Assembly: GCF_009696615.1 (NCBI RefSeq) | Contig: NZ_VULO01000001.1 | Location: 186,001 to 250,000 of the forward strand | Source: Scrofimicrobium canadense | GTDB lineage: Bacteria; Actinomycetota; Actinomycetes; Actinomycetales; Actinomycetaceae | Direction of reading: 5' to 3' | Length of the DNA: 64,000 nucleotides | Part shown: positions 48,762 through 59,346 of the stretch, in pieces | How positions within the stretch are numbered: position 1 is the stretch's first letter | Layout: each line of letters begins with the position of its first letter | Translations under genes and position numbers: made by a program | Notes under the pieces: model-generated | What the model saw: only the letters and a program-made list of their open reading frames with translations | What the model was told of the DNA's origin: nothing | Databases searched by the model: none

Positions 48762-49622
48762 CTACTGCACTTGGCGAGGATGTACCATGGCGCGCACAAC
48801 CTCGTACGTATGGTCTAAAAGCGTCTGCAGGTGGGTTGCAGTGGGATCATAGATCCTATGGACATGCGGTATGCGCGCGGCTAGTGCATCGGTGTCTCGA
48901 GCCGGGATAATCCAGTCGCGGCCACCTTGGACGATCCACACAGGCAGAGGTGGGCTTTGATCTGACAAAATATCTGCTAGGTGTTCGAGGTCTACCCCCC
49001 AATTATTACGAAGGGTGAGGGCATCGTCTACCAGTCCGGTGGTCCCTTTTCTCGTCGCGCGTTGAGCAGACCTGGCCAAAATATTGCGGTAGGTACCAGG
49101 AGGCCGCGATGAATGCCGACCAATATCGTCTGCGCGAAAACTTGCCACTAAAAGAGAGGGAAAATGAGTGATTCCTCGATATAGGAATAATCCAGCACGT
49201 AAGAGTCCGGCGGGTACGAACTTCTCCCACGGGTCTTTCGAACTTTGAGGGGCGATGAGGCCTATGGCCCGAACCTTCGATGCTAAGAATGTGCCGGTGA
49301 CAAGTGCGTAAGGGCCACCTCCGGACCATCCCATCACGGAAAACTGGTTCAATTCTAAAGAATCAGCTAGATAAGCAATGTCTGTGCAGTATTGCGCTAA
49401 CGACTGATTAATATGAGTTGATCCAGCGATCCCGGGCCTATCGACCGCAATAATCATTGCCCCAGCTGTCTTTGCTGCGCGATCAAATACGGCTGCCTCC
49501 AATGCAGAACCGGGAGTACCGTGCATATAGACAATGGGGAAGCCAGAGGGGTCTCCAAAGAGAAGCCAACTGATATGGCGTCCATCGGGCAAAAGAAAAT
49601 CGTGTTCGTTTTTACGTCGCAT
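48762..49622 (-). CDS. Alpha/beta hydrolase
   Basis: 286 residues, no signal peptide. Oxyanion-loop VYMHGTPGSALEA, DRPGIAGSTH, nucleophile elbow VMGWSGGGPYALV (Ser in GWSGG), and late acid/His region VWIVQGGRDWIIP and ATHLQTLLDH. Substrate unknown; typical of esterases or proline-iminopeptidase-like enzymes. Divergent from the large membrane protein gene (79 bp between starts). Confidence 0.85.
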   Translation of the reverse strand: MRRKNEHDFLLPDGRHISWLLFGDPSGFPIVYMHGTPGSALEAAVFDRAAKTAGAMIIAVDRPGIAGSTHINQSLAQYCTDIAYLADSLELNQFSVMGWSGGGPYALVTGTFLASKVRAIGLIAPQSSKDPWEKFVPAGLLRAGLFLYRGITHFPSLLVASFRADDIGRHSSRPPGTYRNILARSAQRATRKGTTGLVDDALTLRNNWGVDLEHLADILSDQSPPLPVWIVQGGRDWIIPARDTDALAARIPHVHRIYDPTATHLQTLLDHTYEVVRAMVHPRQVQ

Positions 49623-49701
49623 ACGTATTCAACACTACTCGAAGGATCAGGTTCGGGTAAGGTTCACATCAGGGGAATTAACGAGACGAAAGCGAAACAC
49701 T

Positions 49702-52251
49702 ATGGGTGACGCGCCACAAATTGCATATGATTCAAGTACTCCGCGGCGGGTACGCATGCGACTTGCGCATGATAGTCGAGCATTCGCTCGATGGATGGCT
49801 GGCGGGCCGGTAAGTGTATTCCTTTCTCTGCTGCTCTTGACGATATTTATCGTATCGGTTTCGATAGGTCGCGAAAGCCTTGAACCCTATATTGCTGCTG
49901 GCGTCGGACACTCCTGGTGGACAGTTTTTACTGCTATTTCGTGGTCGCATAATGCAATAGAAATGGTTATCGATATAGCACTACTTCTATCCGTGGGGAT
50001 ATGGATTGAAAGAGCCATGGGATCAGGATGGTTTATTCTCATCGGTGCTATTTCATATTGGTTTGGTGCATTTCTTACGGTTCTTATTGCCGAGGGTATA
50101 GATAGTATTGACCCTGCCTGGGGGGATCTCCTAGAACAACAGGAGATCGTTGGTATAGCCGCATTCCTGATTGGTGTTGGAAGCGCTGCTGCGGTGAAAT
50201 TACCGGCATTATGGCGACGACGCGTCCGCACGATGGTTGTGTCCATCCTTCTGGTCATGTTGGCTTTCGCTGGAACCCTTGGAACCATCTTTACGTTGGT
50301 GACTGCTCTTCTGGGTACTGTTTTCGGTATCATCGTCTGGCATAAGAGCCGGGATCGTGCAGCGTCGGTTATGGCAGGACCGCAACAAGGTCGCGGCCTG
50401 GTCGCCATCGTAGTAGCAGGCATTGTGATTGGAACTCTGATTTCACTGCGCTCGCCTGAGATGATTGGTGCGCTTTCTTCCATGAAATACACAGTTGCTT
50501 CCGACGCGATTTCCCCCGATATCGTTGATCAGATGTGTGCCGTAGAGACGCTGTCGGCACAATGCGCTCATTACAGCTATTTACTACGCGGTGGAGGGGC
50601 GGGAGCACGTCTCTTAGCGCTTATGCCTTTGGTAACCCAGCTAGTGTTGGCCTGGGGATTGCGAGGAGGCCGTCTAGCGGCCTGGTGGGGGACCGTCATT
50701 TTGCAGTCGCTCACAGCTGTAGTTGCGCTAGTACATATGGCAATGATTTGGGGCGAGGTGAGGAACTGGGAAGAAGGATCAGAAATTCTTGGCTTCAATG
50801 AGCTTGGATTGCCAACAGCGCGTTTTATTGTGCCAGTTGTGGTTCCGTTAGTCCTTCTTATAATCGTGTGTGCGAAACGTAGTCTTTTCACGGTTCGCGC
50901 TGGGAGTGGTACGTATGAAAAGGCCGGAAGAACTCTGGGAGTGATCACCGCCCTCACACTGCTAGTCTCTCTCATCATTGGGGTATCGATTGGTGCGACT
51001 AAAACATTTTTATCAACGGTGTGGATTCTTACGACCGACTTCCTTATCCGCCTGTTACCGTCATCGGTGTTGTCTTTAGTAACCCCGCAGATGGTAGAGG
51101 AGTCGGAGGGGGCAATCGTTCTTATGAGCTGGGCTCCTCTTGTACCTTGGGCGGCATTGATAGTGTTACTGTGGCGTTCTTTTCGGCGTCGAGATCTACC
51201 TAATTCGATTAGCCGTGCTGAATATATAGAAATCGTACGCTCAACCAACGCGGGGTCAATGGGGTGGATTACCACATGGGAGGGGAACAACTATTGGAAA
51301 TCGTCGCATTACGAAGCAGCTATCGCTTACCGATCTGATGGTGGGGTCGCTCTCACAGTCTCTGATCCAGCGGTGCGCACTGAAGAGCTGGCTGATGTGC
51401 TTGAAGAATTCGTTGGTTTCGCCGTGGGACAGGGTCTAATCCCGGCTTTCTATTCGGTCCATGGCCCAGTCGTCGCAGTCACTGATACGTGGCGTTGGTC
51501 CCGGCTGCAAGTGGCAGAAGAAACGTTGCTGGTGTTGAACGAATTAGAGTTTAAAGGCAAAAAATTCCAAGATATTCGGACTGCATTGAACCGTGCTAGA
51601 AAAGAAGGAATCAGTACACACTGGACTACGTTTGCAGAATGTAAACCCGCATATATGGCCCAGATAAAACAAATTTCAGCCGAATGGGTTTCGGATAAGC
51701 CACTTCCTGAAATGGGTTTTACTCTGGGAGGCGTCGCAGAGTTGGATGATCCGGATACGCGTATTCTCCTTGCAATCGATGATGCTGATACAGTCCATGG
51801 CATCACCTCGTGGATGCCTATTTATGAGGATGGCAGAATAACCGGCTGGACATTGGATTTCATGCGCCGACTAGGTGGAGGATTCCGTCCTGTGATGGAG
51901 TACTTGATAGCCTCGGCGGCATTATGGGCAAAAGAGAATAACTATGAGATTCTTTCTCTCTCGGGTGCTCCACTGGCAAGGGCCAAAGGAGTAGAAGATG
52001 AAGCAGGTTCTTCCGCGCAAATACTTGATCAAGTACTCGACGTGTTAGGGAAAACTTTGGAACCGGTCTATGGGTTCAGATCGTTACTGAACTTTAAGTC
52101 GAAGTTCAATCCTGAATACGCACCCATTTATCTTGCCGTTCCATCGATTGTCGAATTGCCTACTGTGGGACTTGCCATTGCACACGCTTACTTACCTAGT
52201 TTGACCTTGAAAGATACCATTACTCTGGGTACCAGCTTGCGACAGAAGTGA
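49702..52251 (+). CDS. MprF-like membrane protein with rhomboid-like region and DUF2156 domain
   Basis: 849 residues from the ATG at 49702, which follows a poor site; the frame extends upstream but that part would cross the divergent hydrolase start. N-terminal ~12 membrane helices with a rhomboid-like block (HSWWTVFTAISWSHNAIEMVIDIALLLSVGIW), then a cytosolic GNAT-like DUF2156 domain as in lysylphosphatidylglycerol synthases: GSMGWITTWEGNNYWKS, GKKFQDIRTALNRARKEG and GLIPAFYSVHG. Such proteins can transfer aminoacyl groups to phosphatidylglycerol and change surface charge. The product lipid is not predictable. Confidence 0.85.
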   Translation: MGDAPQIAYDSSTPRRVRMRLAHDSRAFARWMAGGPVSVFLSLLLLTIFIVSVSIGRESLEPYIAAGVGHSWWTVFTAISWSHNAIEMVIDIALLLSVGIWIERAMGSGWFILIGAISYWFGAFLTVLIAEGIDSIDPAWGDLLEQQEIVGIAAFLIGVGSAAAVKLPALWRRRVRTMVVSILLVMLAFAGTLGTIFTLVTALLGTVFGIIVWHKSRDRAASVMAGPQQGRGLVAIVVAGIVIGTLISLRSPEMIGALSSMKYTVASDAISPDIVDQMCAVETLSAQCAHYSYLLRGGGAGARLLALMPLVTQLVLAWGLRGGRLAAWWGTVILQSLTAVVALVHMAMIWGEVRNWEEGSEILGFNELGLPTARFIVPVVVPLVLLIIVCAKRSLFTVRAGSGTYEKAGRTLGVITALTLLVSLIIGVSIGATKTFLSTVWILTTDFLIRLLPSSVLSLVTPQMVEESEGAIVLMSWAPLVPWAALIVLLWRSFRRRDLPNSISRAEYIEIVRSTNAGSMGWITTWEGNNYWKSSHYEAAIAYRSDGGVALTVSDPAVRTEELADVLEEFVGFAVGQGLIPAFYSVHGPVVAVTDTWRWSRLQVAEETLLVLNELEFKGKKFQDIRTALNRARKEGISTHWTTFAECKPAYMAQIKQISAEWVSDKPLPEMGFTLGGVAELDDPDTRILLAIDDADTVHGITSWMPIYEDGRITGWTLDFMRRLGGGFRPVMEYLIASAALWAKENNYEILSLSGAPLARAKGVEDEAGSSAQILDQVLDVLGKTLEPVYGFRSLLNFKSKFNPEYAPIYLAVPSIVELPTVGLAIAHAYLPSLTLKDTITLGTSLRQK

Positions 52252-52288
52252 TCAACATGTCGCAGGACTGTCTTAGAGTTGAGGGGCT

Positions 52289-54697
52289 ATGGATCTCTTT
52301 GACTCGATTGCCGCCGATGCCCAGTTTCGCCGTGTAGGTAGTGCGCCTACGCCTGCACACCGTGCGGAAGCCGATGCTCTCCTCGAAGGACTCAACCCTG
52401 AACAGAAGGCTGCCGTCATTCATCAAGGCGGCCCTCTTCTGATCATGGCAGGTGCGGGTTCAGGAAAGACTCGCGTGCTCACCCACCGCATTGCGTACCT
52501 GCTCGCTACGGGAAGAGCTCAAGCCGGTGAGATTATGGCTATTACCTTCACCAATAAAGCAGCTGCTGAAATGCGTGAACGGGTTGGGGCTTTGGTGGGT
52601 GATGCTCAAGGGCGGCGGATGCTAGTGGCCACTTTCCACTCGGCTTGCGTGAGGATCCTGCGTCAGAACTACGATCCAGCTGGGCTCAAGTCGACATTCT
52701 CTATTTACGACATGCAGGACGCCCAAAGACTGCTTGGGATGGTTCTGAAAGCTCAAGATGTTGATGTCAAACGGTACACACCACGCTCAATTGGAGCTCG
52801 AATCTCCGACCTCAAAAATGAGCTGATTACACCTAGCGAATATATTTCAACAATGGGCAGTGACCCCGTTTCTCAGATTGTCGCGGCCGCGTATCCTGAA
52901 TATAATCGGCGTCTGCGGCAGGCTAATGCGGTGGATTTTGATGACATCATTATGCTGACGGTGCAAATGCTTTCGGAGAATCCCGCTATCGCTGAGTACT
53001 ATCAGCGTCGATATCGACATATCTTGGTGGATGAGTATCAAGACACCAATCACGCGCAGTATGTTCTCGTCCGCCACCTTGTAGGAATTGGGGCTAATGC
53101 GGTGGCTCCAGGTGAACTTACTGTCGTAGGTGATTCTGACCAGTCCATCTACGCTTTTCGCGGTGCTACGATTCGCAATATTGAAGAATTTGAGAAGGAC
53201 TTTCCCAACGCTCAGACCATCGTATTGGAACAAAATTATCGTTCTACTGGAAATATACTGTCAGCGGCCAACGCTGTCATCAGCCGCAATAGCGGACGTA
53301 GGCCGAAGAAATTGTGGACCGCCTCTGGATCTGGAGATCGCATCGTTCTTGACGCGCTGGACTCGGAGTATGAAGAGGCCCGTAATGTCATCCGCCACAT
53401 AGAAGCCCTTAATAGTGAGGGAGCTGACTGGGGTGATATAGCGGTCTTCTATCGGACTAATGCGCAATCGCGTTCGATGGAAGAAATGCTGATGCGATCG
53501 GGCATTCCATACCGGCTTGTTGGGGGTACTCGTTTTTATGAACGCATGGAAATCAAGGACGCTTTGGCATATTTGCAGGCGGTAGTTAATCCAGAAGACA
53601 CAGTAGCGATACGCAGGATTCTCAATACGCCAAGACGGGGAATCGGCGATAAGGCAGAAACAGCGATCATGGCGCACGCAGACCGCTACGGGCTCTCTTT
53701 TGGGGCAGCGCTTGATGCGGTCACCCAGGGGGAGACTATAGATGGCCTATCTCCACGTGCAGCTACCTCAGTCGCAGAGTTTTGGACTATGCTCGCAGAC
53801 ATTAGAACGCAAGCAGAGTCGGGCGCCAGTACAGCTCACGTACTTGATGAGCTCATTTCGCGTTCTGGATATTTAGCTAAACTACGTGAATCTGAAGACC
53901 CACAGGATGCCTCGCGCGTAGAGAACCTCGCCGAATTGCTTTCTGTTGCAGAAGAGTTCGATGTTGAGCGACGCCAAAGTGGTGAGACTGAAGGCACATT
54001 GGCGGCTTTCTTGGAAAGAGTCGCTTTGGTGGCAGATGCGGATCAAGTCCCAGGGGATGACGACCGTCGCGGGGCAGTCACCTTGATGACCGTTCACACT
54101 GCGAAAGGCTTAGAGTTCCCTTACGTGTTTGTTACCGGGCTGGAGGATGGCACGTTCCCGCACCGGCGTTCTATGGAGGACATGTCTGAGTTAGCCGAAG
54201 AACGGCGCCTGGCCTATGTGGCGATTACTCGGGCGCGGAAAAAACTGTTTCTTTCACGTGCGGCTACCAGGTCTGCATGGGGGCAATCCGAAGCAATGGC
54301 CGCTTCGCGGTTTCTTGATGACATCCCCGAAGAGACTGTGGAGATCGGCCGCGAACCAACCCGTGAGACTTACGGATTCAGCAGCGGGACATCGACCTCA
54401 TCCAATTCAGGCATAGCGTTTGGATCGGGCAAACCTGGTTCTTTGCAGAGCACTTTCGTAAAATCACAACCAACAAAGCGCCTCGGTTCGCCTGCAGTGG
54501 GAGGCGGAAAACTGGGACAAGCCAGTGCAAAGCCCGCACTAAAGCTAGAGCCCGGGGATCGAGTAAAACACGGAAAATACGGTGAAGGTACTGTGACGGG
54601 CATTGATGGGAGCGGCCCGCAGGCAGTAGCGCGTGTTGATTTTGGAGGAACACAGAAACGTCTACTCATCCGCATGGCACCTCTCAAAAAACTCTGA
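52289..54697 (+). CDS. pcrA: ATP-dependent DNA helicase, UvrD/PcrA family
   Basis: 802 residues. Superfamily 1 3'-5' helicase for repair and conflict removal. Motif I GAGSGKTRVLTHRIAYL, Ia AITFTNKAAAEMRER, II LVDEYQDTNHAQY, III VVGDSDQSIYAFRGA, IV LEQNYRSTGNIL, V TAKGLEFPYVFVTG and VI EERRLAYVAITRARKKLF are intact. The C-terminus has a Tudor-like RNAP-binding element (PGDRVKHGKYGEGTVTGI). Stands alone between the MprF-like gene and sucC. Confidence 0.97.
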   Translation: MDLFDSIAADAQFRRVGSAPTPAHRAEADALLEGLNPEQKAAVIHQGGPLLIMAGAGSGKTRVLTHRIAYLLATGRAQAGEIMAITFTNKAAAEMRERVGALVGDAQGRRMLVATFHSACVRILRQNYDPAGLKSTFSIYDMQDAQRLLGMVLKAQDVDVKRYTPRSIGARISDLKNELITPSEYISTMGSDPVSQIVAAAYPEYNRRLRQANAVDFDDIIMLTVQMLSENPAIAEYYQRRYRHILVDEYQDTNHAQYVLVRHLVGIGANAVAPGELTVVGDSDQSIYAFRGATIRNIEEFEKDFPNAQTIVLEQNYRSTGNILSAANAVISRNSGRRPKKLWTASGSGDRIVLDALDSEYEEARNVIRHIEALNSEGADWGDIAVFYRTNAQSRSMEEMLMRSGIPYRLVGGTRFYERMEIKDALAYLQAVVNPEDTVAIRRILNTPRRGIGDKAETAIMAHADRYGLSFGAALDAVTQGETIDGLSPRAATSVAEFWTMLADIRTQAESGASTAHVLDELISRSGYLAKLRESEDPQDASRVENLAELLSVAEEFDVERRQSGETEGTLAAFLERVALVADADQVPGDDDRRGAVTLMTVHTAKGLEFPYVFVTGLEDGTFPHRRSMEDMSELAEERRLAYVAITRARKKLFLSRAATRSAWGQSEAMAASRFLDDIPEETVEIGREPTRETYGFSSGTSTSSNSGIAFGSGKPGSLQSTFVKSQPTKRLGSPAVGGGKLGQASAKPALKLEPGDRVKHGKYGEGTVTGIDGSGPQAVARVDFGGTQKRLLIRMAPLKKL

Positions 54698-54725
54698 GAC
54701 AGTTATCCTGGAGTAACTGACAAAT

Positions 54726-55901
54726 GTGTCACATGAAGGGATGCGACTTTTGGATCTTTACGAGTTTCAGGCGCGCGATATTTTTGAAGATGGCGGTGTG
54801 CCCGTTCTGAGCGGAATCACCGCTACTGACCCCGCACAGGCGCGGGCAGCCGCAGAAGAGCTAGGATTTCCCTGCGTGATAAAAGCGCAGGTGAAAATAG
54901 GTGGAAGAGGTAAAGCTGGAGGTGTAAAGCTGGCCCATTCTGCTGATGAGGCAGAGAGCATTGCTGCAGATATCTTAGGTATGGATATTCGTGGCCACAC
55001 CGTACACAAGGTGATGGTTGCGCAGGGCGCTGATATTGCTGAGGAATATTACTTTTCGATTCTTTTAGATCGCGCTGAGCGTACGCACATAGCTCTGTGC
55101 TCTCGTGAAGGCGGTATGGACATCGAGACCCTCGCGGTCGAGCGTCCTGAAGCGCTAGTGAAATATCAGCTGGATCCGTCTATCGGTATCAACGATGAGG
55201 TTGCTCGAAGTGTTCTCGGCGAAGCAGGATTTACCGATACGGACGCGCTAGTACCCGCGCTGGTTTCGTTGTGGAATGTGTATAGCCAACACGATGCCAC
55301 ACTGGTTGAGGTGAATCCGTTGGTGCGCCTCGCTGACGGGAGCATTATTGCACTTGATGGAAAAGTCACTTTGGATGACAATGCTGCCTTTAGACATCCG
55401 GATCATGCTGCACTGGCGGACAATTCCTCGACAGATGAACGCGAAGTGGCAGCACAAGAAGCAGGCCTTAACTATGTGCGCCTTGACGGGCAGGTAGGAA
55501 TAATCGGCAACGGTGCGGGCCTCGTCATGTCAACGTTGGATGTGGTCGCACTGGCAGGTGAAAAATATGGAGTTCGGCCAGCAAATTTCTTAGATATCGG
55601 AGGGGGTGCTTCCGCCGAAGTCATGGCGGCCGGACTGGATGTTATTCTTTCTGACCCACAGGTGAAATCAGTCTTTGTCAATGTCTTTGGAGGAATTACC
55701 GCGTGTGATGCTGTTGCCAGCGGCATAATTGGAGCATTGGATCTTCTTGGAGACAATGCGTCAAAACCAATTGTTGTCAGGCTTGATGGCAACCGAGTGG
55801 AAGAAGGTCTTGCCATTTTACGCGAGGCACACAACCCCCTCGTCACGATAGTTCCAACGATGGATCAAGCTGCAGAAATTGCCGCAGAACTTGCCGCTTA
55901 G
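54726..55901 (+). CDS. sucC: Succinyl-CoA ligase, beta subunit
   Basis: 391 residues (GTG start; an ATG five codons downstream is possible). ATP-grasp subunit that binds nucleotide and succinate; [61 protein letters not shown] and the CoA-ligase domain [16 protein letters not shown]. Directly followed by sucD. Confidence 0.96.
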   Translation: MSHEGMRLLDLYEFQARDIFEDGGVPVLSGITATDPAQARAAAEELGFPCVIKAQVKIGGRGKAGGVKLAHSADEAESIAADILGMDIRGHTVHKVMVAQGADIAEEYYFSILLDRAERTHIALCSREGGMDIETLAVERPEALVKYQLDPSIGINDEVARSVLGEAGFTDTDALVPALVSLWNVYSQHDATLVEVNPLVRLADGSIIALDGKVTLDDNAAFRHPDHAALADNSSTDEREVAAQEAGLNYVRLDGQVGIIGNGAGLVMSTLDVVALAGEKYGVRPANFLDIGGGASAEVMAAGLDVILSDPQVKSVFVNVFGGITACDAVASGIIGALDLLGDNASKPIVVRLDGNRVEEGLAILREAHNPLVTIVPTMDQAAEIAAELAA

Positions 55902-55909
55902 GGAGAGAC

Positions 55910-56839
55910 ATGAGCATTTTCTTATCATCGGACGACAAGGTAATCGTCCAAGGCATGACTGGTGCTGAAGGAATGAAGCATACCGCGCGTATGCTGAGCG
56001 CCGGAACCACCATTGTGGGGGGAGTGAACCCTCGTAAAGCAGGCACATCTGTGACGTTTGATGTTGAAGGTTACGGGCCGCTAGCGGATGAAGTCGGTAT
56101 CAAACAGGTTGACATTCCCGTATTCGGTACAGTCGCAGAAGCAAAGGAAGTGACAGGGGCTACTGTATCGGTAGTTTTTGTTCCTCCCCGTTTTGCAGGC
56201 GATGCTGTGCTGGAAGCTATTGATGCTGGAATCGGTATGGTCGTCGTCATCACTGAGGGAATCCCTGTTGCTGACTCCACACGATTTGTTCAGCATGCGC
56301 TGCGTAAAGGTGTGCGCCTTATTGGACCTAACTGTCCGGGGATCATTAGTCCAGGACAGTCGAATGTTGGCATCACCCCGGCCGATATTACTCCTAGGGG
56401 GCGTATCGGATTGGTGTCAAAGTCTGGCACCCTCACCTATCAAATGATGTACGAACTGCGCGATATTGGCTTTTCTACATGCATAGGAATTGGTGGCGAT
56501 CCAGTTGTGGGAACTACTCACATTGACGCGTTGGCAGCCTTCGAAAAGGATCCTGAGACTGATGTGATTGTCCTTATCGGAGAAATCGGCGGTGATGCGG
56601 AGGAACGTGCAGCGGCGTACATTGCAGAACATATAACAAAGCCGGTTGTAGGTTATGTCGCGGGGTTCACAGCTCCTGAAGGTAAGACGATGGGGCATGC
56701 CGGTGCTATTGTTTCCGGTTCTGCCGGAACTGCTGAAGCGAAGAAAGAAGCTCTTGAGGCTGTAGGCGTTGCTGTTGGGCGAACTCCTTCGCAAACGGCT
56801 GAACTAGCTCGCGCGGCGGTGGGAGCGCTTAACGAATGA
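55910..56839 (+). CDS. sucD: Succinyl-CoA ligase, alpha subunit
   Basis: 309 residues. CoA-binding Rossmann domain ([20 protein letters not shown]), [25 protein letters not shown], and phospho-histidine loop [21 protein letters not shown]. Makes the heterodimer with SucC for substrate-level ATP/GTP formation or succinyl-CoA supply. AGGGAGAGAC gives a good ribosome-binding site. Overlaps the DUF6350 gene by ATGA. Confidence 0.97.
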   Translation: MSIFLSSDDKVIVQGMTGAEGMKHTARMLSAGTTIVGGVNPRKAGTSVTFDVEGYGPLADEVGIKQVDIPVFGTVAEAKEVTGATVSVVFVPPRFAGDAVLEAIDAGIGMVVVITEGIPVADSTRFVQHALRKGVRLIGPNCPGIISPGQSNVGITPADITPRGRIGLVSKSGTLTYQMMYELRDIGFSTCIGIGGDPVVGTTHIDALAAFEKDPETDVIVLIGEIGGDAEERAAAYIAEHITKPVVGYVAGFTAPEGKTMGHAGAIVSGSAGTAEAKKEALEAVGVAVGRTPSQTAELARAAVGALNE

Positions 56840-58239
56840 CGGCTTCAGGGGGGCGGCCCACTATAACCGTGAGGCTGCCCTCCGGCTGGGCCCGAGCGGC
56901 GCTTGCTGGTATCGAATCAGCATTCTTCGCATGGCTCATTCCGGTCATAGTGGGTGTCACTGGCTTCTGGGTAGTGGCGTCAAATCCTTGGCTGCGTGAG
57001 GTCAGTTGGGAGGCCGGTGCTTCTATTGGAGCTAGCTTCTGGGCGATTTCACTGGGGGGCGATGGCAACCTTGGCGGAGTTCACGTTGGCTTTTTTCCAC
57101 TCCTATGGTCTCTTTTGCAGGTTCTGTTTCTCCGTGGGTTCCTCTTACAAACTCGCGACTCGGATGTAGGTGCTTCATGGGGTGCTGTCCCGGCTTTTAC
57201 TCTTACTTCGACGGTGTTGGTTCTTGCATCAGCTGACGCCACCGCATGGCGAGTAATTCTAGGTTCCCTGTGTGTATCCGCGCTCGCTGCTTTGTGGTCA
57301 GACTACTCGGCCAGGCATAGGCGCGGAACGCCGATGGCGGGAAAATGGCAGTGGTTATCGGATGGAATCCGGTTGGGGGCGCTGTGGCTGTTGGTAGCAG
57401 CGGGCACTTCGCTAGTTCTTGTTGTTATCAGTTGGAGTGTGAATGCCGGGTCATTGAGATCAGGTTTTGAACGGCTAGGCCCCGGGGCAGGTTTTTTCGC
57501 CACCATGCTTTTCATGTTTTTTCCTAACCTCATCGGCTGGGCCTGGTCGTGGATCACGGGTGCTGGATTAATTGGACCCACGGGTGATGCCGTGAATTGG
57601 AGTAATCCGCGTACCTCAGACTTTGTGATTCCCTATTGGACTTTGGTTCCCGTTACTTCGGGTAGTCACCTGATTCCATGGATACCAGTGCTGCTGGGGG
57701 TTGTTTTGGGGGCTGCGACAGCCTACCGCCGTCGCCGGGTTGCTCGACTGGACGCAAATTTGCGACCAGTCGCCGTCGCGTGTGTCTTCTTCACGGTGGT
57801 ACTGACGGCGTGGCTTATGCTGAGCGGAGGGTCCCTTGGCGAAGGCAAACTGGCATATCTGGGGCCTCAGGTCTTAGCAGCGATCGGCTGGACCGTGGTG
57901 AAGATGTTGTTGCCTCTGATAGCAGTGGTAGCAGTATTTCACCCGCAGACTTTTTCTCTTGCGCGTCGGGGGGCCCAACGGATGCAAGCATGGGCACAAA
58001 GGAAACTACAAAAGCCCAAAGACCAAGAAAAGTCCACAGAGACTAAGGACCCAGAGAGTGTCCCACTTCCCGATGTAGACGGAACATCTATTCACAACAA
58101 GAGAATGCCTGCGGTTTCGCGTCAGAGCTCTCTAGAGACAGAAGTGATTCCCGAGGTTGAGCAAGGACGTGCGCCATCATTGCCTGAAGCTTCGCGACCG
58201 CAAGAAGAACATAGAACTGATCAATCCACGCGAGAGTGA
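56836..58239 (+). CDS. DUF6350 family membrane protein
   Basis: 467 residues, about nine to ten membrane helices over residues ~20-375 and a charged, probably disordered ~90-residue C-terminal tail. Placement right after sucD is frequent in actinobacteria and supports the DUF6350 assignment, also described as a PerM-like cell-division protein. Function is unproven. Coupled to sucD by a 4-base overlap. Confidence 0.8.
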   Translation: MTASGGRPTITVRLPSGWARAALAGIESAFFAWLIPVIVGVTGFWVVASNPWLREVSWEAGASIGASFWAISLGGDGNLGGVHVGFFPLLWSLLQVLFLRGFLLQTRDSDVGASWGAVPAFTLTSTVLVLASADATAWRVILGSLCVSALAALWSDYSARHRRGTPMAGKWQWLSDGIRLGALWLLVAAGTSLVLVVISWSVNAGSLRSGFERLGPGAGFFATMLFMFFPNLIGWAWSWITGAGLIGPTGDAVNWSNPRTSDFVIPYWTLVPVTSGSHLIPWIPVLLGVVLGAATAYRRRRVARLDANLRPVAVACVFFTVVLTAWLMLSGGSLGEGKLAYLGPQVLAAIGWTVVKMLLPLIAVVAVFHPQTFSLARRGAQRMQAWAQRKLQKPKDQEKSTETKDPESVPLPDVDGTSIHNKRMPAVSRQSSLETEVIPEVEQGRAPSLPEASRPQEEHRTDQSTRE

Positions 58240-58245
58240 TATCCA

Positions 58246-58539
58246 ATGAACTCGGAAGCCTTTCAACATTCACGTGCATCCCTCATTTTTGGAATCGTGA
58301 CTGCTGCGATTGCATTGGGAGCTGTTGCAGCCTGCCTTATTCTGACTGTGCTGGGGCGCGGTTATGCTGGATGCCTCACCGTTGGGATAAGTGCTTGTGC
58401 CTTGGGAGTGATGCGTGGAATGTGGCCAGGTCGCCCATGGTTCGCTTCCCGCAGTCGCGTGACCGACGTGATTGCATATGTTCTCATTGGAGGAGCACTG
58501 ATCTTTTTTGCACCATGGGTGAATGCACTACCCGCATGA
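58246..58539 (+). CDS. DUF3017 small membrane protein
   Basis: 97 residues with three hydrophobic helices (about 13-35, 40-55, 73-92). The segment FASRSRVTDVIAYVLIGGALIFF and the length match DUF3017, an actinobacterial three-helix family of unknown function. Six nt after the DUF6350 gene, so it is in the sucCD operon. Confidence 0.75.
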   Translation: MNSEAFQHSRASLIFGIVTAAIALGAVAACLILTVLGRGYAGCLTVGISACALGVMRGMWPGRPWFASRSRVTDVIAYVLIGGALIFFAPWVNALPA

Positions 58540-58550
58540 GGTGAAACACA

Positions 58551-58610
58551 ATGAAAACATGGGAAAAAATTGTTTACGTACTCATCAAAAACCCTGGGGG
58601 AAATAGCTAA
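58551..58610 (+). CDS. Possible 19-residue small protein after the DUF3017 gene
   Basis: ATG with GAGGTG 7 nt upstream; MKTWEKIVYVLIKNPGGNS then TAA. It begins 12 nt after the DUF3017 stop and would be co-transcribed. Too short to judge; it could be chance. Confidence 0.2.
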   Translation: MKTWEKIVYVLIKNPGGNS

Positions 58611-58641
58611 TCCCTGCCCCTATAGAATACTTGGTTTAGTT

Positions 58642-59346
58642 TTATGACTCTGTAATGTGCGCAGGGGGTGGCCATTGTTCTCGTATGTGTGCCGCGTACC
58701 GGCATATGGTTTGCGCAACAATGGGAGAACTCAGAAGTGCATTGTGTCCCACAACAGGAACCGTACAATATGCTCCGAACCTATGATGTCCTGCGTGGGG
58801 AACATCTTGATCCCACTGCGCTTCGATGAGAACCGTCCTTCCGCTTGAGACGGGTTCTCTTCCCACCTCAACTAACGATTCATTGTCGGGACTCAAATCG
58901 CTCATCCCAGAGGCGCGCGGCATCAGACGGGCCAGGGGTGAGCCACTAAAGGGGGTGCCAACTGCAATTAGTCCACGGATGCTTCCGGGGCGAAGGATCA
59001 TGGCCTGTTTAGCTACTAGGCCGCCCTTCGAATGTGCTACTACCAGGGGACAGTAATCTAATTCTTCCAATAGCCGGTTCGCCAGCTCTGGCAAAGAACC
59101 AAGTTCTAAGTCGAGCTGCGGGGCAAAATGAACGTCCCATCCTTTCTGGTGTAGTGCTTCTGCCCAGACAATAAGTGAACTCCATCTTTCCCACACACCC
59201 GGCAGTAACAGTATGGGTTCGCCTCCAGGAGAACGCCAAGCAGTGGGTTCAACGCGGTTTGCGCCAATTTGGCGAGCTGAAAAGCTTAGGCGTTGCCATC
59301 CTCCCAGTGACCAGTCGCCCAGAGCGGCTACTGCTTTGCTAACCAT
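58642..59346 (-). CDS. Alpha/beta hydrolase (EstA-like lipase/acyltransferase fold)
   Basis: 234 residues from ATG 59346 (GGGAG upstream; the gene overlaps the end of add by 19 bp). Fold marks are ILLLPGVWERWSSLIVWAEAL, the nucleophile elbow VVAHSKGGLVAKQAMI (Ser in AHSKGG), and LIAVGTPFSGSPLARLMP. The form resembles lipase/PGAP1-like esterases that act on secreted or membrane lipids; substrate unknown. Last gene of a four-gene minus-strand run. Confidence 0.8.
   Translation of the reverse strand: MVSKAVAALGDWSLGGWQRLSFSARQIGANRVEPTAWRSPGGEPILLLPGVWERWSSLIVWAEALHQKGWDVHFAPQLDLELGSLPELANRLLEELDYCPLVVAHSKGGLVAKQAMILRPGSIRGLIAVGTPFSGSPLARLMPRASGMSDLSPDNESLVEVGREPVSSGRTVLIEAQWDQDVPHAGHHRFGAYCTVPVVGHNALLSSPIVAQTICRYAAHIREQWPPPAHITES

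Noticed and set aside
49534-49701. 56-residue N-terminal extension of the MprF-like protein
   Set aside because: It crosses the start of the divergent hydrolase gene and is a basic non-membrane sequence unlike the family.
50577-51290. 237-residue minus-strand frame inside the MprF-like gene
   Set aside because: Antisense to membrane helices of a well-supported protein; rich in Arg/Thr/Pro as expected for a mirror of hydrophobic codons.
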